A stretch of DNA of 64,000 nt, from contig CM024766.1 in assembly GCA_014218235.1 (NCBI GenBank), positions 18,821,346 to 18,885,345 on the forward strand. Direction: 5' to 3'. Made by a program: the position numbers and the translations under genes. Every line of letters starts with the position of its first letter. Position 1 is the stretch's first letter. The notes under the pieces are model-generated. The model ran no database searches, was not told the origin of the DNA, and was given only the letters and a program-made list of their open reading frames with translations. The DNA comes from Colocasia esculenta (Eukaryota > Streptophyta > Magnoliopsida > Alismatales > Araceae). Below, piece after piece: positions 1-11,933 of the stretch.

Positions 1-2950
1 TGGGGTCAAGCTCGGAATCCAGTTGAACTCTAAGTGAAGGGACGAAGATCTCATATGGGAGTATTTCTTCCGATCCATATGTCAAAGCATAGGGGGTTTG
101 CCCCGTAGGAGTTCGGACCGAGGTGCGATAAGCCCCAAAGAGCTTCAACTAAGCGGTCTGGCCAGTCTGCATTGTGTGAGATTTTCATGTTTTCTTTATG
201 ATTTTGATGAGAGTTTTATTAGTAGCTTCCACTTGTCTATTACCTTGTGGATAATATGGGGATGAATGATGCAAATTGATACCATATTTACCACACATGT
301 CGCGAAGCTCCTGTGAAGTGAATTGAGGTCCATTGTCGGTGACGATGTCCCGAGGCACGCCGAACCTTGCAAGAATGTTGCGCTTGATGAATTTGACCAC
401 TGTTGAAGCCTTGACCTCAATGAATGCTTCTGCTTCAGCCCACTTTGTGAAGTACTCCGTGGCGGTCAGGATGAAGGACTTCTTACGGATTTCTCTGGTT
501 CTGTCCGCGAGTGGACCGACCACGTCGAATGCCCACATGGCGAAAGGCCATGGAGCGATGAGAGGGTGAAGAGAAGAGGAAGGAGCATGAATTTTGTCGC
601 CGTGCAATTGGCATTTAGCACAGTGATGGACAAAGTGACGACAGTCTTCTTCCATGGTAGGCCAATAGTAGTGTCTTAGCAACTTTTGGGCAATTTCTCT
701 ACCATTAACATGACCACCACATTCGCTAGAGTGAGCAGCTTCAACAACATCTTGAGACTCGATTTCATCGAGGCAACGAAGATAGATCCCACTGATAGAT
801 TTCTTGTACAGAATACCACCTATGATCTTGTAACGCTCCGAGACGCGGCGAATGGTCCGTCTATCGGCAGAGGTGGCATAATCGAGGAAGGATCCATCTC
901 TGAGAAAGTTTTTGATGTCAAAGTACCAAGGATGGCCATCTTCGAGGTCAATTTCTGGCTCTTTTGAGAGAGCGTGGACCCGAAGGGATGGAGACGGAGA
1001 TGTGAGTTGAGAAAACCAAGGATCGACATGGGAAGGGACTCTTAACCTTTGGACGGAGACGGTTTCAGAAGATCTTCCCAAAGGAATGGGAATGGAGGAA
1101 GCTAGGGAAGCGAGAGAATCTACTAGGATATTCTGAGCCCTAAGAGTGTGGACTAGGGTGAGCTTCCTAAACTGTCGGACTACCTTTCCTACCAACTCTT
1201 GGTATGGTTTCAACTTGGGATCCCGTGTCTGGTACTTGCTAAGTGATTGTTGGAGTATCAACTGCGAATCACCAATTATCCTTAACTCTTTGACTCCGAG
1301 CAACAATGCCATTTTCAGCCCAACTAGGAGCGCCTCATACTCGGCCAGATTGTTCGTGGCGTGGAAGGTTAATTGATAGGCGTGCGGAATGACTACCCCT
1401 TCCGGTGAGAGGAGGACTGCCCCTATTCCACACCCTTTGGAATTGAGGGCCCCGTCGAAGTAAAGCACCCATGAAGGTTCACCATCGATAATGGCTCCTA
1501 ACTCTTCATCGGGAAAGCTTTCATCAATGGGAGAGCATGAAGGTAAGGGGTGGTGGGCCAAATGTTCAGCAATAGCGTGCCCCTTGATTGACTTTTGGTT
1601 GACGTAGGTGATGTCAAATTGATTGAGGAAACTTTGCCACCTCATCAACCGATCAGTCAGGACAGGCTTCTCAAGCAAGTACCGAATTGGGTCCATACGC
1701 ACCAGAAATTTCACCTCATGAGCCAGGAAGTAATGTTTCAACTTTTGGGCAACCCAGACGACGGCCGCACACGTTCTTTCCATGGCGGTGTACTTCTTTT
1801 CAGCCTCATTGAACAACTTGGATAGGTAGTACACCGCTCTCTCCTTCTTCTCGTCGTTGTATTGGGCCAAAACTGCTCCAGTTGAATCTTCAGTGGTTGA
1901 CACATAGAGCAGTAAAGGCCGACCCGAGACCGGAGGAGCGAGAACAGGGGGATTGAACAAATAACTCTTCAATTCATCAAAGGCCTTTTGACATTTATCA
2001 TTCCAGTCAAATTTTGCCTCTCCTCTAAGCATCTCATAGAAGGGCTTACAACGGATTGAATGCTGGGAAATAAACCTCCTGATGAACTGGAGTCTGCCAA
2101 TTAGCCCTCTAACTTCTCTGATATTCCTAGGAGGAGGTATGTCGATTATTGCTTTGGCCTTGTTGGGATCAATTTCAATTCCCCGCTTGCTAACTATGAA
2201 CCCAAGCAACTTCCCCGAGGAGACACCAAACACACACTTCTTGGGGTTCATCTTAAGGTTGTGTTCTCTAGAGTGCTAGAGAACTGCCCGGAGGATCTCA
2301 TCATGGCCATGTCGAGTTTTTGATTTAACCAAGATATCATCCACATAGACCTCCATGTGCACATGCATCATGTCATGAAAAATTGCCATCATCGCCCTTT
2401 GATAGGTTGCTCCCGTATTCTTCAGTCCGAAGGGCATGACAACATAACAGTAAGTCCCCCAAGGCATTGTGAAAGAAGTTTTCTCCTGGTCTTCCTCCTC
2501 CAGAGGGATCTAGTTATACCCAGAGAAACCATCCATGAAAGATAACATCTCGAAGCCGGCAGTGTTGTCCACTAGGACATCTATGTGTGGGAGAGGGAAG
2601 TCGTCCCTTGGGCAAGCACAATCAAGGTCGCGGAAATCTATACAAATCCTAACCTTACCGTCCTTCTTCATCATAGGGACGATATTAGCTACCCATTGTG
2701 GATACATCACAACCCTAATGAATTTGGCTTTATGCAACTTGTCAACCTCCTCTTTGATCTTGAGTGCAAGCTTGGGATGTAGCCTCCTCAGCTTTTGTTT
2801 AACGGCCTTCGCGTCGGCTTTAGGACCAACCGGCTCGACCAAAGAGGTGTCGAGTCCCGGCATGTCCTCATAAGACCAGGCAAAACCATCAGAGAATTCT
2901 TTGAGAATAGCTACCAGAGCTCCTTCTTCTTCAACACTCAGTTGGCACTA
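1..2950 (-). pseudogene. pol: T1 pol: reverse transcriptase, RNase H, second RNase H, integrase (broken)
   Basis: Domains in order on the minus strand: RT from about 2860, with YVDD encoded at 2336-2347; ordinary RNase H at about 1920-1530; a second, archaeal-type RNase H starting with WVLYFDGA near 1475; the integrase HHCC zinc finger at about 730-600; and the integrase D-D-E core at about 525-225 (TDNGPQF near 330). The frame is interrupted by TAG at 2948-2950, 2510-2512 (in GFSGYN-stop, where the family has Gln) and 2276-2278. It shifts near 190 and again near 145. Integrase C-terminal sequence (PYALTYGSEE) continues to base 1 and off the window. The family product would be a polyprotein for cDNA synthesis and insertion; this copy is dead. 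Confidence 0.9.
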
Positions 2951-2957
2951 ATTAACA

Positions 2958-5193
2958 CTATCTTCGGGGATTCTTCAGTGCCAGGTTGACCTCTTTGGTA
3001 GGCTCGTCCGCAGCCATGGTTGGCTCGTCGAACTTCTTCGTGCCATCCACATAGGAGCTCACTGGGTCCTCTTCTTCCAACCCATGATCTCCCGGCTCAC
3101 CCTTCTCATCAAGATCTAGCAAATAGACTCCTAAACCATCGTCTACAGAGTCTCCTTCTTCAAATTCAAATTCAACTAGGGCAGGATCCTCAAGAAATTC
3201 TGGGACTTGACTTAACTTGGCACACCTCTCAGCCAAGGCCATAACAAAATGGGCAGGAACTTGCCTACCCTTCTCCTTGCGCACACATGGCTGAGAGGAT
3301 CTGGACTCTTCTAATCCTAGACTGGACCCTAGACTAGACTCTAAACTCGACTCTAAACTAGAATCTAGACCACTATGCATAGGACTACTATGTACAAAAC
3401 TATGTACAGGGGAAGTGCCCCTAGAGGGGCGAGACTGGGAGTCTAAGCTGGAAAGCGTCGGCCCCTGGCCGAGCGGAAGAGACTCCAGAGCGGAAGGGTG
3501 CTCGATGGAGACCTCACATTCCCACCTTTGAGAATTGGCATTTTTTTTTGGAGTCAAGGCCCAGAACCATGAGTTGTTGACTCAAGGTGGCCTCGACCGG
3601 CCAGGTGAGGAATGGCGAAAGAACAGGTGGAGTAAGCAGGGAGAAAGAAGGAGTTGAAGGAGGAAGGGAGTCAGGTGCCGGGCACACCTTAGTTGGAAGA
3701 GATTGTGAAGGAGATGGAGAGGGAGATTGTGGAGATGGAGAGTCAGAACCAAAGAGCGAGAGAAGGCCGAAATCTTTGGAGATTTCTTCTAATTGGGCAT
3801 CCTCTTCTTCATCGCACTCTGAGTCAGACAACTCTTCTATCACCGGTTCCCGAGTTCCCAGTTGGAGGGGCCCTTGAATGAAGTGGTCACTCAGGGTCCA
3901 AGTAAGAGGCTGATAGGGGATGAAAGGATCCGGATGAATGGGGTCCAGATGAAAGCCTAAGCCAGCCCTATCTAACAACCTTCTTGTCGGTATGCTCCGA
4001 ATAGGACCCTGTTGGTTTCTACCCAACCCTCGGACATGTATATAGCTGATCCTAGCCATTACTTCCCAACCTTTCCCTTGTGGACATGGGATGTGCTCAA
4101 ATTCTTCAGCTGACGGGGGAGGTTGGCTCAGATCACAGGGCAAGGGGAAGTCAAAGATTGACATGACAGGCTTCTTCCCCTTGTCCGGAACGAAAAGATG
4201 TGGCATCTGCTCCGAGGTGATTGAGTTGAGAGTTTCCAAGGTAGGAATGCTCTTAACTTTGATAATCCGCCCATTGAAAGGAAATTTGAAACATTGATGG
4301 GCGGTGGAAGGGACCCCTAAGGTTTGTTCTAGCCAGGGACGACCGAGAATGGCCTTATAGGTCGGATCGACGTCAAGAATTAGAAACTCGGAGGACATGG
4401 TGACGGATCCGAACTCGAGCTGAAGAGCGATTTTACCTTTGGCAACCCTCTTGGAGTTGTCGTAGGCAGCGATGGTGGAGCATATTTTCTCCAGATTATC
4501 CTCTCCTAAACCAGTTGCTTGAGGGTCTTCATCGGACAGACGTTGATGGATGCCCCGGTGTCGATGAGGGTGGAGTCTACCAAACCCCATTGAGGTTAAT
4601 GGTAAGATAGAGAGGAAGCGAACGACACTCGGAGCGGCAAGATCCTTGTCCGAGAAGGAGATTGATGGTCCTTGGGTGAGGGAGAGAATGGCATTGGTGA
4701 CCCCACTGGGAGGAAGGTCATCATTGACCATGATTTTCTGGAGAAATTGGAGGAGGGTGGACTGATGAGATGGCGACCTCCGAATCAATTCAAAAATAGA
4801 AACCCTCGCGGGCGTCTTATCTAGGTGTTGTAGAATGTCATATTCGGTGCCGGAAGGTGGTGGAGGTCCACTATCCTCCTCATCTTGCAATGGCCGCAGG
4901 GGGTGGAGGAACAATCCGATTCCTGAGTGTAACATGAACGTCTTCCTGAGACTTAGGGAGAATCACTGAAGAGGTCTAGTCTCAGGGGTAGACGACTCAC
5001 AGACAGGGAAAATAGGAGGGTAGGCCTCTTGACGGGTAGGTCGGATAAGGACTAAAGGCCATTCCTCTAAAATGGCGTCTAAAGTGGTGGAGGGTTCCTC
5101 GAACTCTATAGGGGGACACGGGTACCATTCTTCAAAACCTTCTACCCCCCACTTTTGTTCTCTCCCCACAACCCGGGGTTCTGAATGCGTCAT
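2958..5193 (-). pseudogene. pro: T1 protease region (frameshifted)
   Basis: Three overlapping open stretches (4963-5193, 3514-4935, 2958-3557) cover the aspartic protease and the linker to RT. The active site DTGAS is encoded at 4548-4562, but in a different frame from the flanking protease sequence. The preceding LYLTINLNG segment is in the third frame. The downstream part (AILGRPWL near 4330) returns to the first frame. At least three indels therefore fall within about 150 bp. The section after 4300 is rich in Pro, Ser and Glu and has no domain I recognise; it probably is the protease-RT spacer usual in Tat elements. Confidence 0.75.
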
Positions 5194-5259
5194 GGTATGG
5201 ACATTTTTCTGGGATTTAGAAGAGGAGGGACTATTATTTTGGTAGTTGGGGAGAGGGTT

Positions 5260-6879
5260 TTAGACAATACCTAGCTCTTTCTTGGTGTATCTAGACTTCT
5301 CTATGGCTACCTTGACATCCTCCCAGATAATCCTTCCCTGATCGTTCATGTCGTACACCCAGTCTCTGAAGGTGAAGCAATTGTGAAGCTGATGACCATG
5401 GGACCTATGGTAAGGACAGTATTTGGAGGTGTACACCCTCGGATTGATGTTCTCCCTTTGCGGGGGGAGCTGGATGGCATCACAAGACATGAGGGCGAAG
5501 AATACATCCTCGAGGGTCTCAGGCAGAGGAGGGTAATGAGACCTCTTAGGGCCGGGCCGGGTGTAGCCAGAAGGAGGGGGAACTGCAGAGTAAGGCTTGG
5601 AGGGGTGTGACGGGAACTGATGAGGAATGGGAGGATTGGAAGGAAGATTGGAGGGCTTGGTTGGAGGCCTCAAGGGCTGACTGCAAGCATTTACGGACTC
5701 GTTGACGGTCACCCCCTCGGTAGTAGGTGCCGCGGGAGCCTTGCGTCCCTTGGGTTTCCCTTCAAAGAAATGTGACAGAGAGGAGTCCTTGATTTGGTTT
5801 TGAACCACCCTGGCTCGGTTGTAGAGATGTGCAAATGAGGGGAACTCACTGAGCATCAAGATAGAGCAGAGCACAGGGGTGGTGTTGGTAACCAACATGG
5901 TTATGGCCTGGGACTCTGGAATGGGTATGTCTGCCCTCGAAGCCATAGATCTCCATCGATTAGCAAATGTGACAAAATCATCGTCCGGCTTCATCTTTTC
6001 CGCCACCAAGTCAGGAAGTGTAGGGACTTGGGTGGCCATATACAAGAAATGCGAGATGAATCGCTCGGAGACAATGTCGAAGTTAATGAGGTCCGATGCG
6101 GGTAAGGAGGTGAACCACCTCAAAGCTTCCCCTACTAACGATTTTTGGAAGAGGTGAACCAAAAGAACCCGATCGTATAGCCATCGATGGGAATCCATGG
6201 TAAAACCGGCCAGATGGAATTGGGGATCAGAGGTCCCGTCATACTTGCGGTATTTCGGGGCCTTGAAACTCGGAGGGAAATAAGCATTGGGGAGCTTGCA
6301 ATAGTTCTGGAGAGAATGAGGCTTGGAGAGAGATAGAGACTCAGCTAAGAGCCTCCTGACAAGACCCTCCATCTCCGAGAGGGAGATGGATTCGGATTGA
6401 GTGGGGGGTGCGGGCTGAACATGAGGTGGATAGGAGAAAGAAGGAGTTGGAACAGGAGTAGGTAGAGGGGCGGGAGGATTTGGAGTGGAAAAGGGGACAG
6501 GGGAGATGGGAGCCCGTGAAGGGGTAGTAGGCCTAGGAATGGGCCTAGATGAGGAAGCTTGGAAAGGAGAAGGGGATGGAGAGGAAGGAGAGACTGCTGC
6601 CCGGACAGTATGCTTAGAAAGCATTGAAATGATGTCCTCGGGCGAGTATCGGGAGAGGAGCTTGGAGAATTCAGGGTCTTCTTGAGTGTCTTGAGCATAG
6701 GTGGGGTTGACCCTTAAACTCACACTCCCCTCAAAGTCAGTTTGAGAGGGAGAAGAGGAGTGAACTGACTCTTCGGGCTGATTGTTGGTGTTAACCATCC
6801 CGACAAATTCATGGATGTTATCTTCATACTCAAAAGCCGGATTATTCGCCATATTCAAGGAATTCAACCAAGCATCCAT
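5260..6879 (-). CDS. gag: T1 gag: capsid/nucleocapsid polyprotein
   Basis: An open frame of about 540 codons. I chose the ATG at 6877-6879; an alternative is ATG 6850-6852. The frame stays open a little further upstream but the sequence there is AT-rich and unlike Gag. An N-terminal acidic part is followed by a long Pro/Ser-rich stretch (about 6650-6400). Next comes a conserved capsid-like region with FKAPKYRKYDGTSDP near 6270, the usual retrotransposon gag domain with W and F spacing as in GEALRWFTSLP. Near the C terminus is one variant zinc knuckle (CPYHRSHGHQLHNC, 5376-5418). It would coat element RNA in cytoplasmic particles. It is the only intact long frame of T1. Confidence 0.8.
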   Translation of the reverse strand: MDAWLNSLNMANNPAFEYEDNIHEFVGMVNTNNQPEESVHSSSPSQTDFEGSVSLRVNPTYAQDTQEDPEFSKLLSRYSPEDIISMLSKHTVRAAVSPSSPSPSPFQASSSRPIPRPTTPSRAPISPVPFSTPNPPAPLPTPVPTPSFSYPPHVQPAPPTQSESISLSEMEGLVRRLLAESLSLSKPHSLQNYCKLPNAYFPPSFKAPKYRKYDGTSDPQFHLAGFTMDSHRWLYDRVLLVHLFQKSLVGEALRWFTSLPASDLINFDIVSERFISHFLYMATQVPTLPDLVAEKMKPDDDFVTFANRWRSMASRADIPIPESQAITMLVTNTTPVLCSILMLSEFPSFAHLYNRARVVQNQIKDSSLSHFFEGKPKGRKAPAAPTTEGVTVNESVNACSQPLRPPTKPSNLPSNPPIPHQFPSHPSKPYSAVPPPSGYTRPGPKRSHYPPLPETLEDVFFALMSCDAIQLPPQRENINPRVYTSKYCPYHRSHGHQLHNCFTFRDWVYDMNDQGRIIWEDVKVAIEKSRYTKKELGIV

Positions 6880-7549
6880 TAGCACACAACCTACTAATTT
6901 TAGAATGGTTAAAGTTGAATTAATTACACTTGTTTTAGGAGAAATGTGGACTTCTACCAAACAATGTTATCAAACAACGTCCCCAAGATTTTAAACGTCA
7001 AGGTTATGTGTTAATTAGACTTGCAACAGGTTGGTTCTCTCAAATCTGACTCAAACCCGGGTGAGTAGGCGATCTAGACAGGGAGGGTAAAGGTCCTTCT
7101 GCCCCATACTGTGAGGGAATCCATGGAATTTAGGGACTTACAGAGTTTTCTTTGGAACCAACCTGATTTACCTGAGAGGGAATCCCCGAGTAAAAGGTTG
7201 TAAACCAAAGAATGGCTATCCTAAAAAGTGAGGGGAGGCTAGAAATGATGAGAAGAATGACCCCCCAGTGATTGAGGACCGTTGGTAGACAATCAGGAAG
7301 CAAACAGAAAACAAAAACAAAGCAAAACAGTCAAAAACAAGCTTCTGTGAAACTAAACGGCATGCATGTTGACGCATAGTTCATCAGAAACAGACAGACA
7401 ACAACATCGACTGACGCTAACAGGATGTAAACGACAACCTATATGGACACTAATAACACATAAACGGCAGGATGGGTGGACGTTTACCTGGGTAAACGGC
7501 AAGATCTCTTTCCGTCTACCTGGATGCAGACAGACCGCAGTGGCAGAAG
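6880..7549 (-). other. T1 untranslated leader between primer site and gag
   Basis: No coding signal is visible. The segment holds several related short motifs (aaacggc, tggacgtttacc). At 7368-7377, TGTTGACGCA resembles an inverted copy of the LTR start, so it is an alternative LTR end that I consider less likely. Confidence 0.5.
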
Positions 7550-7569
7550 CTGTCCCACCGTGATCGCCA
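7550..7569 (-). promoter_or_regulatory. T1 primer binding site (probable)
   Basis: On the minus strand this reads TGGCGATCACGGTGGGACAG. It starts with TGG, complementary to a tRNA CCA end, and aligns with the T2 primer site at 58864 (TGGCG, then TGGGA at the same distance). It is 10 bases from the proposed LTR end, longer than usual, which lowers confidence. A second TGGCGATCAC lies at 7755-7764. Confidence 0.5.
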
Positions 7570-7579
7570 GAAGAGAGGC

Positions 7580-8830
7580 TGTGGACGTTCGTTCTCGCGT
7601 CGTCCCCGGCCGACTAGTGGATCTTCCGGGAGCTCGCAGACGTCGCTGGTCTCTCGTTGGCGATGATGGGTCACTGGTTGACCTTGTTGACTCCCCGGTT
7701 GACTAGGTTGACTAGGGAGGGAACAAAGAAAACCAGAGAAAAAGAAGGGAGTTTGTGATCGCCAGGGCCTTACCTATGCCCAAGGAATGTCGTGACCACG
7801 TCGGTGCAGCAACCTCGCGCAGCGGATGGAGATGGAGGCTTCAACTTCTCCTCCTTCGGCCGGCCAAAGAAGAAGAGCTCCACGGTCTTCTACAGTTTGT
7901 TCCTGCCACAAAATAAGCTCTATTAGTCTAAAGGAAGCATAGTAAATGGTCAGAAATGAAAATAAACGGCCCAAAAAAGAGTCCCGTACCGATTGCGGAC
8001 TTGAGAAGAGGGGTGGCCAAGTGCTATGACCACCCTTCTTCCCTCCGTTTTTTGGTTGGGAAACCCCTTTCTAAGTGCATAGGAAGGTGCCCTACGTGCC
8101 TAGAGTGTGTGGGAAGGTGTGTGCAACATGCAACTACTAAAAAGAAGGGAAAGGAAAGAGAGGAAGAGGAGGGTGTTGATCCTCGTTATCGTCATTGTAG
8201 ACTCCTTGCAGGGCTCCTCCAGCTCGGGATGAAGCCTCCTGAACGTCCCAATTGAAGAGAGGAAGAAAAGGATGAATGGTGGAAAGTAGGGTGTAATTTT
8301 CTCTCTCTTCTCTCAAGGTGACAGCATATGGACGTCCAGCCTCTCCCCCCCCTACTTAGAAGGTGAGAGAGGGAGTTAAATAGGCAGGGGGTCAGAGTTC
8401 AGAAGCCTTGGATGCTTAACTTCCAAGAAACACACTTGGCAATCCATGCATAAAGGCTCCAACCAATGGGGAGAGGCCAAGTAGGATTTTTACTGGGTCA
8501 AGGGGTGCCAAGGTGGCCCATTTGCCCGTTGGGAACGGCCCCATACGCTGCATGGGCGAGAGAATGGCGCAAGTGGGCTAGATTCTCGGGGTAGTTGCGC
8601 AGACCAAGTAAACCAGGTTGACGTCAACCGATCCTGCCGCCAACCTCATGCAAACGTCCAGCAATGTGGACGCCAAGCTGGGTCGACGTCCAGGGTCCTT
8701 GCCGTCAACATGTAGTCAGCGGCAATCGATGCTTCCGTCTACATGGCATCCGAGGTAAGTAAACAAACAGTCAAACGAGTCTTATTGGGCTAAAGAGCCA
8801 CACGGGGATGGGCCAAATCTTGCGTCTACA
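7580..8830 (-). repeat. T1 5' LTR
   Basis: On the minus strand it starts TGTAGACGCA at 8830 and is proposed to end CGTCCACA at 7580, giving near-inverted ends of TGTAGACG against TGTGGACG. A TATA-like box lies inside. The right edge is firm because the neighbouring element starts there; the left edge is uncertain (7580 or 7368) because the partner LTR is outside the window. Confidence 0.6.
8376..8382 (-). promoter_or_regulatory. T1 LTR TATA-like box
   Basis: TATTTAA on the minus strand, about 450 bp into the LTR. It is followed by a C-rich tract, as expected near an RNA polymerase II start. Confidence 0.45.
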
Positions 8831-9148
8831 ACTTATCCTTCCCCGCTAGATTTAAGTAAATTCATTCTATCTGCGTTATCTTCTCTTATTTTGTCGTTAT
8901 CTGTATTTATTGCTCCGCCGTTTCAAAAGCACCTTTATGTCCCTCCGTTACGACCATAATCCTTCCCTCACCGATTCGCTTTCTCTCTCTCTCTTATCTC
9001 TTTCGACTTGAAAGCCTGAGAAACCCTCATCGACTCCGGCATCCCTCTCTGTGGATTCGAAGAAACCATTCCTTCCCGCTCAAATTTCTTGAGGGGTTAT
9101 GTTCCTCCTTCTCCCACAATCCTCCAGAACCTTTCCTTGCTCGATTCC
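8831..9148 (+). other. S1 spacer upstream of the post-pol ORF
   Basis: Non-coding and rich in CT tracts (ctctctctctctta near 8985). It resembles in composition, and loosely in sequence, the 390-bp spacer between the pol stop and the post-pol ORF of S5 (41186-41573 read on the minus strand). Confidence 0.5.
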
Positions 9149-11911
9149 ATGGCTGCTTCTGGGAGCTCCGGCAGTGTAGGTAGTTACAATGTTGCCTTTC
9201 TTACGGCCGATCAATAGGAAAGATATTAAGTAGTGAAGATCAAGCTCTGTGGGAACAAGGCAGTGAATTTAGCAGACTTGGAGAAGCATGGGATGCACAG
9301 TGTGGTTGAAGCCCTTCAGAGGTTGAAGTGGATAGGGATGTGTACTGTCTCAGAACGAAGTTATCCGCATCTGGCGAAGGCCTTCTTTACATGTTTAAAG
9401 ACAGAGGAAGATGGTTCTCTCACCTCCACAGTAAAAGGTACATCCATTCACATCACTCATGATTTGTTGGAGAGGCTATTTGGTGTGTCCACAGTTGGGC
9501 ACAGTTTTGTTGAATCCGTGGATATTCATGCCAAGGGGCTAGGGATTATAGGAACTGAATACAAGTTGAAGGATGGAAAGATAGATATCAATCAGTTCAA
9601 TGCCTTCAATAGGATCCTTCATTTCATAGTTTGTCAGATTTTAGTACCAAGAAGTGCAACTTTTTCATCATGTACCAAGGGAGATGCAGACATGATGTTC
9701 TGGGCTGTTCAAAAGCAAGAAATAAACATGGCTCAGGTGATTATAGAAAGAATGAAGTCTGCTGCAGAAGCCATTTGGGACAGGAAGAATAAGCTAGCAG
9801 TGTCCCTTCCCTATACTCATCTACTGACAAGGATTTTCAGTCACCTGGATATAGATTTGCAAGGAGAATTGATGAAAAAGATGGGTCAGCCAATCAGATC
9901 AAGGAACCTGAGGAAGAGTGGATTTTCCCTCATTGGAAATGTATTGACCAAGACTTCAGTAGCAGAGAGTGAAGCTATCATTGGAGAAGTCCCTGAAGAC
10001 CCTCAAGTTCAAGAAGAAGAGGCAGCCGTTAGAGAAGAGGAGTCTTCTGCTCCTGAAAGGAGGATTGAGGACATTGCACCTGAACACATTGAGCCCATTG
10101 GGCAATCTACTGAAGAAATTGTCCCTCCTACATTCCCTACACCTGCCATTGTTGAAGAAGTAATTACTGAAGGTGTTGCTCATTTTGAGTGGGAGCTTGA
10201 AAATATTCATATAGAAGAAACCCCCAATGTTCCTGAAGTAGAAATTGCACTGAAGGAGAGCCATGAAGATACAGTTGCAGAGGTTGTGGCACCATGCCAC
10301 ACTAAAGATGTTCAGATGATAGATGCTTCAGCTCAGGGGGAGCCAGAAGTCCAAGAGGAGCCAGAGATTCAGGGGGAGCCCACTGCTAGTGCCCCTGCAG
10401 ACCAGTTCCAAGAAGGTCTAGTTGAGAGCACTTTAGATGATAATGTGGAGCCAGCTGTTGGCTCAGGAGATAGAGGTATAAGTGTTGCTCCTAAAGTTCC
10501 CCTGCTCACCAGGAAAGCACACCACAGATCCATGAAGAAGAAGATTCATGTGCACATCAAGCCAGTCATTGCTAGACTGAATGCTCATGGGGAAATCTTG
10601 TGCTCCTTACAATCAGATATATCATCTATTTTCATTAGTCAGAACACTGGAGCCAAGGAGATTGGAGCAGTCAAATTTGAGCTCCAGGAGATGAGAAGTG
10701 AGCTGGGTAGCCTAAAGAAGCTACTAATTGATTTTTTAGATTTTGTGAGGGTGCAGCTGTCAGCTCCTGCCCCTCCTGCTCCCACTCAGTCTATGCCAGA
10801 AGTCAGTGCAGGGCCACCAAGGCCTTCTGAAACAGTTGAGCCAGTTGCCAGGCCACCAGGGCCATCTGTAGAGGAAGTTGGGCCATCAGGGCCATCAGTT
10901 GCAGAATCCTGGCCACCAGGGCCATCCTTGGAAGAGTCAGGGCCATCTGTGCAAGTGGGGTCAGTGGCAAGGCCAACCGGGCCTCAAGTATCTGTAGAGG
11001 AATCTGTTGTGCCTCCAGGGCCTTCTGAATCTCCCAATCTTCAGACTCCAGCCCCTTCCTCTCCACCTACATCCTTCACTGCCCCTCCTGCACCTGAAAC
11101 CTTCAAGAAACCCCTTCCTAAACACATATCTTCTCCTAGCCCTTTCCCTGTTGCATCCTCTTCCTCACCTATTTCTTCCTCCTCCATTCCTCCTACAACT
11201 TTTGAGGCACCTCCTGCCTCATCTTCTTCAGTTGGTCCTTCCTCTGCTAAACCATCCTCTCAACCTCCTCCCACTTCATCTTTTGTCTCTCTTCATCCAC
11301 CTACTCCACCCTCTTTTATCACCATTATTCCTGAAGCAGCCAGTGTTATTCCTCATTCTGTGCATGACATCAAGGATGAATTTGAAGAAGCCATCCTCCG
11401 CACAGTTCTTGCTGTTGATGTTCACCTTCACAGAACTGATTCTCATCCCTTCTCCAGTCCTGTCTCCAAGAACGAAAGACTTATAAAGAACTTGTCTTTC
11501 CTTCATCACAAGTTCTCTTCCCTCCTCTGTGGTACTCTCTCTGTGTTGTCCACAGAAGGAAAACCTTGTATACTGAATATCTCCAAAAGTGCACTTTTGC
11601 AGTTACTTTTGGTCTCCCTTATCTTAATCTTTCTGAACATCTAAATATCATTCTTCCTACTTCGGGTCTTCCTAAAGCTGAACAAGCCAAAATCTTATCT
11701 ACTGGTGAGCCCAAGACTGAGGATCAGTGGGCCAAGGCCAACAAAACACTCTACATAAAATTTGAGGTTGCCAGATCCAACATCTTTCTACCCAAAAATC
11801 ACCCTCTCACCTTGCCAGAGTGGTTTCTCTGCCAGCACAGAAACTCTTGGGGTCCCTTCATTCAAAAGGAGATCAAATTCATCAGGCAATTCCAAATGTA
11901 CTAAGACTACT
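9149..11911 (+). pseudogene. S1 post-pol (envelope-position) ORF, 5' part
   Basis: Starts at ATG 9149-9151 (MAASGSSGSVG), matching MAAPAIAGSVG in S5. Stops interrupt it at about 9218 and 9230; it is then open to 11642. Layout: a conserved N-terminal domain (about 9233-9960, e.g. LLERLFGVSTVGHSF), which resembles the plant families annotated as putative plant transposon protein (Transposase_32-like, from memory); an acidic Glu-rich segment (9960-10480); a helical part (10500-10760); a Pro/Ser-rich region with repeated GPS units (10760-11330); and a conserved C-terminal domain that shifts frame near 11560 and runs to 11901. K1 interrupts it at 11911. In Sireviruses this position holds the envelope-like gene. 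No clear signal peptide or membrane segment is seen, so its function is unknown. Confidence 0.75.
11907..11911 (+). repeat. K1 target-site duplication, left copy (ctact)
   Basis: ctact immediately before TGTAGAAACC; an identical ctact follows the LTR end at 18239-18243. The host ORF resumes in register after it. Confidence 0.9.
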
Positions 11912-11933
11912 TGTAGAAACCTGAATTTTTGAG
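11912..11933 (+). repeat. K1 5' LTR stub
   Basis: 22 bp starting TGTAGAAACC, matching the start of the 3' LTR at 15298 in all but one base. After it the sequence jumps to protease coding sequence, marking one side of the internal deletion. Confidence 0.85.

Larger units (their letters stand above)
1..8830 (-). mobile_element. T1: Tat-lineage Ty3/Gypsy retrotransposon, left part outside window
   Basis: Read on the minus strand, the order is LTR (8830 to about 7580), primer site, gag, protease, reverse transcriptase, RNase H, a second RNase H, then integrase running to the left edge. The second RNase H between the usual one and integrase is the hallmark of the Tat lineage (Ogre/Retand-like). 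The 3' LTR and the left target duplication lie outside the window. The right boundary is set by TGTAGACGCA at 8830 next to sequence resembling the region upstream of the S1 ORF. Gag is open, but protease and pol carry stops and frameshifts, so this copy cannot be autonomous. Confidence 0.88.

Noticed and set aside
7368..7377. TGTTGACGCA as the end of the T1 LTR
   Set aside because: It mirrors the LTR start well, but no primer site follows, whereas 7569 fits one; kept as an alternative only.
7956..8255. 99-codon open frame on the plus strand
   Set aside because: Lies in the T1 LTR, antisense to it, with no recognisable motif.
10803..11486. Leu/Pro-rich and Met/Ala-rich frames overlapping the S1 ORF
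   Set aside because: Shadows of the Pro/Ser-rich region in other frames; the frame with conserved ends was kept.
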